From an uncultured Bacteroidales bacterium (GTDB lineage Bacteria > Bacteroidota > Bacteroidia > Bacteroidales > Paludibacteraceae): a stretch of 50,537 nt of DNA. The notes beneath the pieces are model-generated. The model was not told where the DNA came from. It was given only the letters and a program-made list of their open reading frames with translations, and did not search any database. Where the stretch lies: contig CAMHQP010000007.1 in NCBI GenBank assembly GCA_946187555.1, forward strand, positions 1-50,537, written 5' to 3'. Each line of letters opens with the position of its first letter. Positions within the stretch are counted from its first letter, which is position 1. This document shows positions 30,324-40,150 of this stretch, piece after piece. A program made the position numbers and the translations under genes.

Positions 30324-32603
30324 ATGGAGCAGAATACAAATGAGATAGACGTACGCAAGATTTTGCGTGTAGTTTCGGAGCACTGGTGGTGGTTTGCCGT
30401 AAGTGTAGCCTTTTTTGTTCTGTTAGGTGCGGTGTATTATCTGCGCAAGGCGCCAAGGTGGACAACGGACGCCACAATCATGCTGCGTCAGAAAGAGATA
30501 GGTGCCGAGGATGCTATGTCTTCCTTGTCCATGCTGGGGCTTTCCGGCAATACGGCTGCCGAAGATGAGGTGGTTGTTCTCTCTTCGCGCGGTTTGCTGT
30601 ATCAGACCATCGATGCCCTTAATCTGTGGGAGTCGTCCTACAAACGAGGTGGCTTGCGTTGGGAGACAGAGTTCCCGAATGCGGCATTGAAGATCGATTA
30701 TCTGGAGCTCACGAAAGATGCTAAGATGAGACCGTTTACCGTGCAAGTGAAGCCGACGAAGAAAGGATACACCATCAAGACGAAGATGGGTTTCTTCCAT
30801 CGTTCGACAACGCGTGTGCCGGATCTGAGTAGTCCGATAGAAACAGGGGTGGGAACGCTGTTTATTCATGCCAACCGCGAGTTGAGCAGAGATACCACCT
30901 ACCGTGTGGCGCATGCCCGCCGCGAGCTGGTGGTTGCGAGCTACGGCATGATGATCAACGTCATGCAACACAAGAAAGAATCCAATATCATTAAGTTGTC
31001 TGTTGCCTCGCCCTGCCCGGAACGGGATAAGGCTTTGTTGCATCAACTCATCGAGCAGTATAACCTCAATGCCATCGTGGACAAGAATATGATTGCTACC
31101 AACACGGCGGCATTTATCGAGGAGCGTTTGGCTATTATTACAGAGGAATTGAGCGATGCAGAGAATGCGTTGGCGCAATACAAAGAGCAGAATGACATCG
31201 CCGACCTGACTACGCAGGCGCAACTCTTCCTCCAAGCCAATAGCACGGAGGAGCGTGCCCTCGCGGAGATAGAGACCCAGATGAGTCTGGTTGATTATAT
31301 CGATGAGTTCTTGCGTGATGACACCAAGCGTAATAATCTTATTCCTGCCAATCTGGGCGTAACCGATGGTTCGCTGGCAAGCGGCATCTCGGAGTATAAC
31401 GCCTTGCAACTGCAGCGCATGCGTATCTTGCGCACCGCTACGGAGGACAACCCGGTGATCGAGCAGATGAATGCGCAGTTGGCTACTATTCGCCAGAACA
31501 TCATCGCTACCATCAGCTCGGTGCGTGAGAGTTTACAAATCCGCAAGCGTAACATGCAGGCGCAGGATCGCGAGTACGACCGTCAAATCAGGAATGCGCC
31601 GGAGAAAGAACGCGAGTATGTGCGCGTCGTTCGTCAGCAACAGATCAAGGAGAGGCTCTATATCTACCTCTATCAGAAACGCGAGGAGAACGCGCTTATG
31701 TTAGCGGCTACGGCTATGCCGGCGAAGATCGTGGATATGCCCCAACGTGACGTACTTAGTGCGTCGCCGAAGCCGAAAAAACTAATGGCTTTGTGCATCT
31801 TGTTGGGCTTGATGTTGCCTGCAGGACTGCTCTATCTGTACATGCTGCTGAATAACAAAATCGATGACGCGAAGGAGTTTGAGCGTCGTGCGAAAGCACC
31901 GTTACTGGGTCAGTTGGTTCAGAACTCTCGCAATGCGCATATCGCTATCCGTGACGGTGAATCCACTGTTTCGGCAGAGCTCTTCCGTCTCATTCGAACG
32001 AATCTGCGGTATGTCATTCCGTCCGATGTCAAATCGCCGGTGATTCTGGTAACGTCCAGTATTAATGGAGACGGTAAATCGTATGTAGCAACGAATACGG
32101 CGCTCTCCCTGGCGATGTTGGGCAAGAAAGTGGCGCTGGTCGGAATGGATATCCGCAAACCGATGTTAGCGGTTTATTTCGGATTGCGCGACAAAGGTCA
32201 TCTGACCGATTATCTGGCAGAACCAACTGTCGAGTTGGACGATATCATCGTACCGAGCGGCGAGCATAAGAATCTGGATATTATCCCTTGCGGTACAGTT
32301 CCTCCTAACCCCGCTGAGTTGTTGCAGACCGAGCGCGTGGAAGAGTTGTTCGCCGAGTTGCGTAAGCGCTATGACTATATCATCGTGGACACGGCTCCGG
32401 TGGCGTTGGTTAGCGATACCTATCTGCTGGATCGCATCGCGGACATGACGATCTATGTCTTCCGGTATAAGTACACGCCGGCGGAGATGGTGGATTACAT
32501 GAATCAGGTAGTTGAGCAGAAACGTATGCATAATGTAGCCTGCGTACTCAATGGCGTCAAGGGTCTCCGTGCCGGTTACGGATACGCTGTTCAGAAAGAC
32601 TAA
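30324..32603 (+). CDS. Tyrosine autokinase and chain-length regulator (Wzc-like)
   Basis: A 759-aa inner-membrane protein: helix near residue 22-42, a large periplasmic coiled-coil domain (about 50-480), a second helix (about 490-512) and a cytoplasmic BY-kinase domain. Its ATP-binding parts are SSINGDGKS (Walker A), VALVGMDIRKPM (Walker A') and YDYIIVDTAPV (Walker B). Its C-terminal tail has few tyrosines (GYGY), compared with many in enteric Wzc. It should control polymer length with the Wza-like channel. No glycosyltransferase gene is nearby. Confidence 0.88.
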   Translation: MEQNTNEIDVRKILRVVSEHWWWFAVSVAFFVLLGAVYYLRKAPRWTTDATIMLRQKEIGAEDAMSSLSMLGLSGNTAAEDEVVVLSSRGLLYQTIDALNLWESSYKRGGLRWETEFPNAALKIDYLELTKDAKMRPFTVQVKPTKKGYTIKTKMGFFHRSTTRVPDLSSPIETGVGTLFIHANRELSRDTTYRVAHARRELVVASYGMMINVMQHKKESNIIKLSVASPCPERDKALLHQLIEQYNLNAIVDKNMIATNTAAFIEERLAIITEELSDAENALAQYKEQNDIADLTTQAQLFLQANSTEERALAEIETQMSLVDYIDEFLRDDTKRNNLIPANLGVTDGSLASGISEYNALQLQRMRILRTATEDNPVIEQMNAQLATIRQNIIATISSVRESLQIRKRNMQAQDREYDRQIRNAPEKEREYVRVVRQQQIKERLYIYLYQKREENALMLAATAMPAKIVDMPQRDVLSASPKPKKLMALCILLGLMLPAGLLYLYMLLNNKIDDAKEFERRAKAPLLGQLVQNSRNAHIAIRDGESTVSAELFRLIRTNLRYVIPSDVKSPVILVTSSINGDGKSYVATNTALSLAMLGKKVALVGMDIRKPMLAVYFGLRDKGHLTDYLAEPTVELDDIIVPSGEHKNLDIIPCGTVPPNPAELLQTERVEELFAELRKRYDYIIVDTAPVALVSDTYLLDRIADMTIYVFRYKYTPAEMVDYMNQVVEQKRMHNVACVLNGVKGLRAGYGYAVQKD

Positions 32604-32608
32604 CTGTA

Positions 32609-34549
32609 ATGATTGTTTGTGTAGCAGAGAAACCCTCGGTGGGCGCGTATATAGCCAATGTGCTGGGCGCAAAGCAGAAGCACGACGGCTATTTTGAAGG
32701 CAACGGATACCAGGTCACCTGGACGTTCGGCCATCTGTGCGCGCTGCTCGACCCGCAGGAATATACGGAGCAGTGGAAGGCATGGACGCTGAGTTCGCTT
32801 CCGATGATTCCCCCGCGGTTCTCTATCAAAGTGTTCGGCGATGCCGGCGTACACAAACAATTCAATGTCATCAAGAACCTGATTGACCAAGCCGATGAAG
32901 TCATTAACTGCGGTGATGCCGGGCAAGAAGGAGAGTTAATCCAGCGCTGGGTGTACCAGCAGGCCGGGTGTAAGTGTCCGGTGAAGCGCCTGTGGGTGAA
33001 CTCGCTGACCGAAGAGGCTATCCGCGACGGTTTTCAGCAACTCAAGGACCAATCGGAGTACCAACACTTGTACGAGGCGGGTATGATGCGCGCCATCGGT
33101 GATTGGTTGCTCGGTATGAACGCCACGCGCGCGTATACTATAAGGTACGCACGCGGGAGTGGGCGCGACAGGCAAGTGCTGTCCGTGGGACGTGTCCAGA
33201 CCCCGACACTCGCGCTGGTGGTCAAACGCCAAGCGGAGATAGAGAACTTCGTGCCCCGCACCTATTGGGAACTCAAGACCAATTACCGCGATACACTTTT
33301 CAGCGCACAGATACCCGTCGAAGACGGCGAGTACGCCATCACCAGTGAGGAGCAGGGACAGGCATTGGTGGATAGCATCAAAGATCTGCCGCTGACCATC
33401 ACGTCGGTGGAGAAAAAGAAAGGAACGGAGTACGCACCCAAACTGTATGATTTGACCTCTCTGCAGGTCGATTGCAATAAGAAATACTCTTTCTCGGCGG
33501 AGCAAACGCTCCAACTGATCCAATCGCTCTATGAGAAGCGCCTTACGACCTATCCGCGTGTGGACACGACCTATCTGAGCGACGATATCTACCCAAAAGT
33601 GCCGAGTACTTTAGCCGGCATCAAGGATTATTTCCCGCAGGTAGCACCGCTCATCGGCGCCAAACTGCCGAAGTCGAAAAAGGTGTTTGATAACAAGAAA
33701 GTGACCGACCACCATGCCATTATTCCTACCGGACAACGCCCGGATAATATGACGGCAGATGAGAAGAAGGTCTACGATCTCGTGGCGCTGCATTTCATTG
33801 CGGTGTTCTATCCTGACTGCGAGGTGAGCAACACCACCGTGCTGGCCAAAGCCGGTGAGATAGATTTCAAGGTTACCGGCCGCGAGGTTCTCAAACCCGG
33901 ATGGAGGGTAGTGTTTGAAACTAGTGATCCTAGGACACCTAGGGACCCTAGTACTCCTAGTGAAGAAAACGACGACTCCTCCGAGGAGACTCGTTCCCTT
34001 CCGGCTTTTGTGAAAGGCGAGAGCGGTCCCCACGAACCGGTGCTCAAAGAGAAAACTACCACGCCGCCGAAGTACTATACCGAGGCTACGCTGCTCCGCG
34101 CTATGGAGACGGCAGGTAAAACGGTAGAGAACGATGAGTTGCGCGAGGCAATGAAGGAGAACGGTATCGGTCGTCCTTCTACGCGTGCGGCCATCATCGA
34201 GAAACTCTATCAGCGCAAGTATATCGTCAAGCAAGGCAAGTCGCTCCGGGCAACGGAGACGGGAATCAACCTCATTCATCTCATTATCTCTCCGCTGCTC
34301 AAGTCGGCTGAACTGACCGGTCTCTGGGAGAAAAAACTGCGTGAGATAGAGCGTGGCGAATATACGGCGCAGGACTTCCTCGTGGAACTCAAAGAGATGA
34401 CCTCCGGCGTTGTGCGCGATGTCAAAAGTAACAAAGCCGGCATGCTTTGTCCCGTTTGCCGACAAGGTCTGATCATCCGAGGAAATACACAATACGGATG
34501 TTCCCGATGGAGGGAAGGTTGCTCTTACAGGGAGCCTTTTGACAAGTAA
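32609..34549 (+). CDS. topB: DNA topoisomerase III
   Basis: A 646-aa type IA topoisomerase that passes single strands and resolves recombination intermediates. The Toprim motif is seen (AEKPSVGAYIA, and CGDAGQEGELI), and the active Tyr in RLTTYPRVDTTYLS (about residue 314). A C-terminal zinc ribbon (CPVC...C) ends the protein. Around residues 438-452 an acidic linker is encoded by a 9-bp CTAG repeat (33921-33960). It is separated by 5 bp from the Wzc-like gene and probably shares its transcript. Confidence 0.93.
   Translation: MIVCVAEKPSVGAYIANVLGAKQKHDGYFEGNGYQVTWTFGHLCALLDPQEYTEQWKAWTLSSLPMIPPRFSIKVFGDAGVHKQFNVIKNLIDQADEVINCGDAGQEGELIQRWVYQQAGCKCPVKRLWVNSLTEEAIRDGFQQLKDQSEYQHLYEAGMMRAIGDWLLGMNATRAYTIRYARGSGRDRQVLSVGRVQTPTLALVVKRQAEIENFVPRTYWELKTNYRDTLFSAQIPVEDGEYAITSEEQGQALVDSIKDLPLTITSVEKKKGTEYAPKLYDLTSLQVDCNKKYSFSAEQTLQLIQSLYEKRLTTYPRVDTTYLSDDIYPKVPSTLAGIKDYFPQVAPLIGAKLPKSKKVFDNKKVTDHHAIIPTGQRPDNMTADEKKVYDLVALHFIAVFYPDCEVSNTTVLAKAGEIDFKVTGREVLKPGWRVVFETSDPRTPRDPSTPSEENDDSSEETRSLPAFVKGESGPHEPVLKEKTTTPPKYYTEATLLRAMETAGKTVENDELREAMKENGIGRPSTRAAIIEKLYQRKYIVKQGKSLRATETGINLIHLIISPLLKSAELTGLWEKKLREIERGEYTAQDFLVELKEMTSGVVRDVKSNKAGMLCPVCRQGLIIRGNTQYGCSRWREGCSYREPFDK
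33921..33960. repeat. 9-bp CTAG array inside topB
   Basis: Five CTAG tetranucleotides stand exactly nine bases apart (33921, 33930, 33939, 33948, 33957). The array encodes SDPRTPRDPSTPS in a linker. Confidence 0.85.
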
Positions 34550-34618
34550 ACTTAGCAAAAAAGCATATATGTGCAGTATTTACGTCAATTTTTCCACAAA
34601 AGATTGGCGTTTTTTGTG

Positions 34619-34626
34619 TAATTTTG
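34619..34626 (+). promoter_or_regulatory. Possible -7 element upstream of SusC
   Basis: TAATTTTG lies 83 bp before the susC-like ATG, but no TTG is at the expected 20 bp, so the promoter may depend on an activator. The sequence around 34643-34655 (CGCGTATATGCGC) resembles the palindrome seen in other promoters. Confidence 0.45.
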
Positions 34627-34708
34627 CAGCCGGAAATGTTTCGCGTATATGCGCGTTGATAAGGATACACAAATCATTTAACTTAATATCAACAAACAAA
34701 ATCTCTTT

Positions 34709-37700
34709 ATGAAACTGAATGTCAGTATGTTTCGTACCATGATGATCGCAGCCTTGCTTTTTGTCGGCATGGCGGCTGAGGCACGTGTGGTTAGCGGAAC
34801 AGTTAAAGACCAGACGGGAGAGACGATTATCTCTGCTTCCGTAGTGGTAAAAGGTACCACCATTGGTACAGTGACGGATTTCGACGGTAACTATACCCTC
34901 GATGTGCCGGATGACGCTAAAGTGCTTATTTTCTCCTACATCGGTATGCAGACGCAGGAGTTGAATATCACGGGCGATGTGATGAACGTAGTACTGAGTG
35001 AGAACACCGAGGTGCTCGAAGAAGTGGTGGTTACCGGTTATGGTACGACCAAGAAACGTGACCTTGTTACGGCTGTTTCCTCTGTCAGTGCAGATCAGAT
35101 CAAGGATGTACCGGTAGCTTCTGCAGCAGAGGCACTGCAAGGTAAAATGGCAGGTGTATCGGTGGTTACTACGGAAGGTGCTCCGGATGCAGATGTAAAA
35201 ATCCGTGTGCGTGGTGGTACGTCGCTTACCCAAAGCAACGACCCGTTGTATATCGTGGACGGTTTCCCTGTTTCCAGCATCTCGGATATCGCGCCAAGTG
35301 ACATCGCTTCGATGGACGTATTGAAAGATGCTGCTGCAACCGCTATCTACGGTGCGCAAGGTGCGAACGGTGTAATTATCATCACGACCAAAGATTCTGA
35401 AAGTAGTGATGATAAGATGACATTCCATGTGGATTATTCCGGTTATGTGGGATGGAAATGGATTGCGAAAGAATATGATGTGTTGAATCCTTACGAGTTT
35501 ACATTGGCGCAATATGAGTGGGCTTATTATAAGGATCAGACGAAACTGAAAGACAACTTCAATGCCTATTTTGATGCGTTGTATAATAGCACAAAGCATA
35601 ATCCGGAATCGTCTCAACAAACGACCAGTATTTCCGATCTGTTAAAGGAATATTCCGATCCGTCATTGCATCCCTTCCAGAACTGGCAGGATAGTGCTTT
35701 TGGTAAGACAGGATTTGCCTCGAATCACTCGGTAAGTGTTAGTGGAGGTAATAAGAATGCGACCTTTAACTTGTCTTATAACCGCATTGATGACAAAGCG
35801 ATTATGTACATGTCCAATTATGTACGTAATAATATTTCGGCAAAGGCGAAATTTAAACCATTTAAGAACTTCACGATCGGCTTTACCGCTCGTTATACCA
35901 ATACGGTGGTGTTAGGCGCAGGTTCAAATGCCATTAAGGATAATGGTACCAGTTCGGAGTCTCGTCTACGTAATGCAGTAGTTTATACACCGACAACGCT
36001 TTTGTCAAAGACTACTGAAGGTGAAAGTCAGGAAGACGAAACAATCGGTAGTTTGGTAGAGCCGAACAAGGCTATCCGCGAAAACTACAAGAACAAAGTG
36101 GATAATAAGTGGACGCTCAACGGTTATGCAAGTTATAAATTCGCAAAGTACTTTACGGCACGTGTAGAATTGGGTTACGATTCCCGTAATATCAACACCG
36201 ATCGTTATTATGGCCCGACTACTTATTTCTCCAGAAACACCGGTCGTCCCGGCATCGAGGGAGGAACTTCGCAGGTGCAAGTATTAATGGAGAAAGAATC
36301 CCGTCTGCGTAATGCCAATACCTTTGAGTGGAAGCAGAGTTTTGTGAACAACGATCATAACGTAAGCGTGTTGGTCGGTGAGGAAACGATTATTCACAAA
36401 GCGGAAACGAAGACAATGAACGGCTTCGGTTACAAAGGCAGCTACAATGAAGAAACTGGTGAAATCTTCAACTATTTAGGCCAAGCCGCATACTCGGAGA
36501 TCCAGAATTACATCTCGCCGAAGGATAACCAATTGTCGTTCTTCGCTCGTGCGAATTATGACTACAAGGGACGTTATTATATCACGGCAACCTTCCGTGC
36601 AGATTGTTCCACTCGTTTTGAGAAAGAAAACCAATGGGGTTTCTTCCCGTCGGTTGCAGGTGCATGGCGTATGTCGGATGAGCCGTGGATGCAAGGTGCT
36701 TCTTCCTGGTTAAGCAACTTGAAGTTCCGTCTCTCCTATGGTATGGCAGGTAATAACAATGTAGATCTCGGTTTCTTGCATCAAGACTTCTTGTCTTCGC
36801 AAATGACATATATTGATCTGGGTAATGGTGCAAGCAATATTCTCGTTGTCGGTGGTAGCGATAAGGTGGCTCCGAACCCGCACTTGAAATGGGAGACTAC
36901 GATTACCCGTGACTTCGGTATTGACTACGGTTTCTTTAATGAGCGTTTGACCGGTGCTATCGATTTGTATTGGAACAATACAAAGGATTTGATTATCCGT
37001 CAATCGTTGCCGGCTCGCTATAACTATCAGTACCAGAATATCGGTTCTACCCGCAATATGGGTGTTGAGTTCTCTGTAAAAGGCGTAGTGTTGGATCATA
37101 AGTCGAAAAAGTTGTCGTATAACTTGACCATTGATGGTAACATTGCCTATAACAGCAATAAGGTAGTTGACCTCGGTGGCGTTCCTTCTATTGCTGCACA
37201 AACAACTTGTTTCGGTTCATCGGAATATCTGACTTTGGCTGAATTCCTTGTAGAGGTTGGCCAGCCGATAGGTAATGTCTGGGGCTATCAGACAGATGGT
37301 TACTATACTGCATCTGATTTCCAAAACTATATTCTTACAACCGATGAGTGGACACTCGATAAAGATGTGCCGACTTACGGAGATGGCTTCCTTTCGAACA
37401 AAGTGATGCCGGGTGCAACGAAGTTTGTGGATCAGAATAATGATGGTATTATTGATGAGAGAGATAAAGTGTTGTTAGGTAATACGGTTCCGTTCTTGAC
37501 CGGTGGTTTCAATGTGAACTTCAACATCGGTGGAGATAAATGGGGTCGTGTAGATCTTGGCGCTAACTTTACGTTTGCTGTCGGCAATAAGATTCTCAAC
37601 CTCAATAAGATGGAATACACGACTATTACCGAGAAGTCTCGTATGCGTAACTTGATTACTGATGTAAGTTATGCAAATCGCTATTCGCTCTTTGATGCAG

Positions 37701-38155
37701 AAGGTAGAAACTTCGTGAAGAATACCGACTATCTGAATCCTGCTGATGTGTTTGTTCACCCGGTAACCAAGGTGGAATATCTGCAAGGAGACGCATATGA
37801 CGCGTTCGCTAATAATGTAGATGCCTTCAATGCTAGTAAGGGTGCAAATCACGCATCTCCGATTATGTCCGATTATGTGGTAACGGATCAGTGTATGGAG
37901 GATGGCTCCTTCCTGCGTCTCAACCAATTGACGCTCGGTTATTCGTTCCCGAAAGTATGGATGGAGAAGACTAAGGTGATTAACAATATCCGTATCTACG
38001 TACAGGGTACGAACTTGTTCTGCGCAACGAAGTACACAGGTATGGATCCGGAGGTGGATACGCGTTCGAGCAAGAACCCGTTGACGCCGGGTGTTGACTT
38101 CTCCGCTTATCCGAAGAGCCGCGGTATTAACGTAGGTTTGAATGTTCAATTCTAA
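34709..38155 (+). CDS. SusC/RagA-type TonB-dependent outer-membrane transporter
   Basis: An 1148-aa transporter: signal peptide (to about residue 25), carboxypeptidase-regulatory-like domain (about 28-100, VSGTVKDQTGE), TonB box region (EEVVVTGYG, about 110), plug (about 120-235, with VRGGTSL and YGAQGANGVIIITTK) and a large beta-barrel ending in NVQF, the typical aromatic terminus. It imports bound oligosaccharides across the outer membrane together with the SusD partner encoded 22 bp downstream. The neighbouring pectin-degrading genes suggest a pectin or oligogalacturonide substrate. Confidence 0.95.
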   Translation: MKLNVSMFRTMMIAALLFVGMAAEARVVSGTVKDQTGETIISASVVVKGTTIGTVTDFDGNYTLDVPDDAKVLIFSYIGMQTQELNITGDVMNVVLSENTEVLEEVVVTGYGTTKKRDLVTAVSSVSADQIKDVPVASAAEALQGKMAGVSVVTTEGAPDADVKIRVRGGTSLTQSNDPLYIVDGFPVSSISDIAPSDIASMDVLKDAAATAIYGAQGANGVIIITTKDSESSDDKMTFHVDYSGYVGWKWIAKEYDVLNPYEFTLAQYEWAYYKDQTKLKDNFNAYFDALYNSTKHNPESSQQTTSISDLLKEYSDPSLHPFQNWQDSAFGKTGFASNHSVSVSGGNKNATFNLSYNRIDDKAIMYMSNYVRNNISAKAKFKPFKNFTIGFTARYTNTVVLGAGSNAIKDNGTSSESRLRNAVVYTPTTLLSKTTEGESQEDETIGSLVEPNKAIRENYKNKVDNKWTLNGYASYKFAKYFTARVELGYDSRNINTDRYYGPTTYFSRNTGRPGIEGGTSQVQVLMEKESRLRNANTFEWKQSFVNNDHNVSVLVGEETIIHKAETKTMNGFGYKGSYNEETGEIFNYLGQAAYSEIQNYISPKDNQLSFFARANYDYKGRYYITATFRADCSTRFEKENQWGFFPSVAGAWRMSDEPWMQGASSWLSNLKFRLSYGMAGNNNVDLGFLHQDFLSSQMTYIDLGNGASNILVVGGSDKVAPNPHLKWETTITRDFGIDYGFFNERLTGAIDLYWNNTKDLIIRQSLPARYNYQYQNIGSTRNMGVEFSVKGVVLDHKSKKLSYNLTIDGNIAYNSNKVVDLGGVPSIAAQTTCFGSSEYLTLAEFLVEVGQPIGNVWGYQTDGYYTASDFQNYILTTDEWTLDKDVPTYGDGFLSNKVMPGATKFVDQNNDGIIDERDKVLLGNTVPFLTGGFNVNFNIGGDKWGRVDLGANFTFAVGNKILNLNKMEYTTITEKSRMRNLITDVSYANRYSLFDAEGRNFVKNTDYLNPADVFVHPVTKVEYLQGDAYDAFANNVDAFNASKGANHASPIMSDYVVTDQCMEDGSFLRLNQLTLGYSFPKVWMEKTKVINNIRIYVQGTNLFCATKYTGMDPEVDTRSSKNPLTPGVDFSAYPKSRGINVGLNVQF

Positions 38156-38176
38156 TCATTGTAAATACACACTGTT

Positions 38177-40150
38177 ATGAAAAACGAAGTTAATCGTGCT
38201 TTTAAAGCAAAGAAAGCAAAATATTTAATCTTAGGTGCTTTGGCACTGACATTAGCGGCTTGCGAGAAGGATTTCTTTGAGACCGAATCTCCCTCCGCTA
38301 TGAATACGTCTGTATTCCTCTCTTCGTCTTCTGTAGAGCAGGCTATCGGCGGTATCTACAATATCTTTGGTGAGGATAAATCCTTCCGTAACCGTTTGTG
38401 TGGTGGTTATGTAGCCATGAATACGGATATCGAGTATTGTAACAAGAGTGGCGGTCAAGCTCGCGAGGCTTCTATCTATTCACTCAGCAAAGGAACCGGT
38501 GACCTTTCTACCAGTAACGGTAAGGACCCATGGGGCTATCTGACCGCAGCCATTGAGCGCGCCAATGTGGTTATAGACGGTATTCGCCAATATTCCGACA
38601 CGACGGACGCAGAGTTCCAATATCTGTTGGGTGAAGCGTTGACCTTACGCGCCTTCTGCTTCCTCGAGATGGTTAAGTTGTGGGGCGACGTTCCGGCAAC
38701 CTTCCATGCGTTTGATGGACAAGATGTAGCTGACTTATACAGTATGAAAGCCGATCGCAATGAGATTTATGAGCAGTTGCGTATTGACCTCAAAGAGGCA
38801 GCTCGCTTGATGCCCTGGTCTCCTGATTGCCCGGGCAAAGCTGCTAACTTCACGGGGCGTCCGAGTAAGGCATTGGCCTTAGGCTTGCTCGCTCGTATGG
38901 ATCTGATGTATGCAGGATTAGCTATGCGTCCGAACGTGTTCACGGTAGGTGGAACGAAAGATTGCTCCATTCAGTATAATGTCAAAGATGCTACTGCACG
39001 TCAGGCGCTCTATCAAGAAGCGGTATGGGCGTGCGCGCAAATTATAGATGAAGAGGATTATAAGCTGCAATCCAGTTTCGAAAAAGTCTTCCGTGATCTC
39101 TGTGCGGATGTAACGAATTATAAAAGCTCCGAGTTCATTTGGGCTATCCCGTTCATGGATGGCGCGCGTGGACAAGTGCTGGCTTTGTGTGGTCTAAAAA
39201 TTTCCACCAACGTGCCCGGTGCAATGATCAACACCGTTTCCTATGGTGACGGAAATACCAATAATACCAAAGTACAGGGAATGATTACGGTTATTCCGAC
39301 TTTCTTATGGAAGTATGATCCCAAAGATAAACGTCGTGATGTAACGATTTGTCCTTTTGGTTGGGAGTATGATAATGGTAACGGTGTAAGTAGCGATTCT
39401 TCTGCGTTCCCCAATAGCACTCTTACGGAGAATAAGTTGTATCAGAAGATGCTCGCCCCGAGTTCATGGCCTCTCGGTAAATTCCGTGTTGAATGGATGA
39501 CACGTAGTTATTCCAACAATGAGGATTGTATCGATATGCCGGTACTTCGTTACGCAGATGTATTGTTGATGTTTGCAGAAGCAGCCATCGGTTCGATGGA
39601 GGGTAACGCTCCGAGTAATCTCTATGGTCATACTGCGCAGGAGTGTTTTGATAAAGTTCGTAAACGTGCCGGCTTGTCCAGCATCCCGGTTACGATGGAT
39701 GCCATCATTGATGAGCGTGCATTTGAGTTCTGCGGTGAGAATATCCGCAAATATGACCTGATGCGTTGGGGTATTCTAAAAGAGAAACTCGAGTACGCGA
39801 CACAACAGGTGGCTGATTTGGATAAAGGTACGGGTGATTTTGCCGGTCGTATGGATTCCGCTTATTACAAGTATCGTCAAGATAACAGTTATGCCATAAA
39901 GGGCAACGCATATGTGGTGGATACGATTATAGGTATACACCCGGGTGATAAGAAACCTGCAGATTATGATAAGACGCAAGGATGGGTACGTAAAGCTATC
40001 TATGTGAAAGATAACAAACGTCACTTAGACCCGAATTCATATGTCTTGTTTAAGAAAGGAACAGACATCAACATGCGCCAATATTGGCCGATTTTCGATG
40101 TGAATGTGAATGCGTCGAACGGTAAGTTATGGAATGACTATGGCTATTAG
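38177..40150 (+). CDS. SusD/RagB-type glycan-binding lipoprotein
   Basis: A 657-aa lipoprotein with a signal ending in LAAC (residue 29 region) and the SusD fold: helical TPR-like segments, DKSFRNRLCGGYV and a C-terminal DERAFEFCGENIRKYDLMRWG that is the family signature. It lies on the cell surface over the SusC-type channel. Length and order (SusC then SusD, 22 bp apart) are normal. Its ATG at 38177 is the only clear start. The next gene overlaps its last codons. Confidence 0.95.
   Translation: MKNEVNRAFKAKKAKYLILGALALTLAACEKDFFETESPSAMNTSVFLSSSSVEQAIGGIYNIFGEDKSFRNRLCGGYVAMNTDIEYCNKSGGQAREASIYSLSKGTGDLSTSNGKDPWGYLTAAIERANVVIDGIRQYSDTTDAEFQYLLGEALTLRAFCFLEMVKLWGDVPATFHAFDGQDVADLYSMKADRNEIYEQLRIDLKEAARLMPWSPDCPGKAANFTGRPSKALALGLLARMDLMYAGLAMRPNVFTVGGTKDCSIQYNVKDATARQALYQEAVWACAQIIDEEDYKLQSSFEKVFRDLCADVTNYKSSEFIWAIPFMDGARGQVLALCGLKISTNVPGAMINTVSYGDGNTNNTKVQGMITVIPTFLWKYDPKDKRRDVTICPFGWEYDNGNGVSSDSSAFPNSTLTENKLYQKMLAPSSWPLGKFRVEWMTRSYSNNEDCIDMPVLRYADVLLMFAEAAIGSMEGNAPSNLYGHTAQECFDKVRKRAGLSSIPVTMDAIIDERAFEFCGENIRKYDLMRWGILKEKLEYATQQVADLDKGTGDFAGRMDSAYYKYRQDNSYAIKGNAYVVDTIIGIHPGDKKPADYDKTQGWVRKAIYVKDNKRHLDPNSYVLFKKGTDINMRQYWPIFDVNVNASNGKLWNDYGY

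Noticed and set aside
30423..31409. Minus-strand open frame of 328 codons opposite the Wzc-like gene
   Set aside because: Composition follows the antisense of the Wzc periplasmic coding region; no start region or promoter.
34643..34655. Palindromic CGCGTATATGCGC as a -33 of susC
   Set aside because: It lies downstream of the TAATTTTG, so it cannot be its -33.
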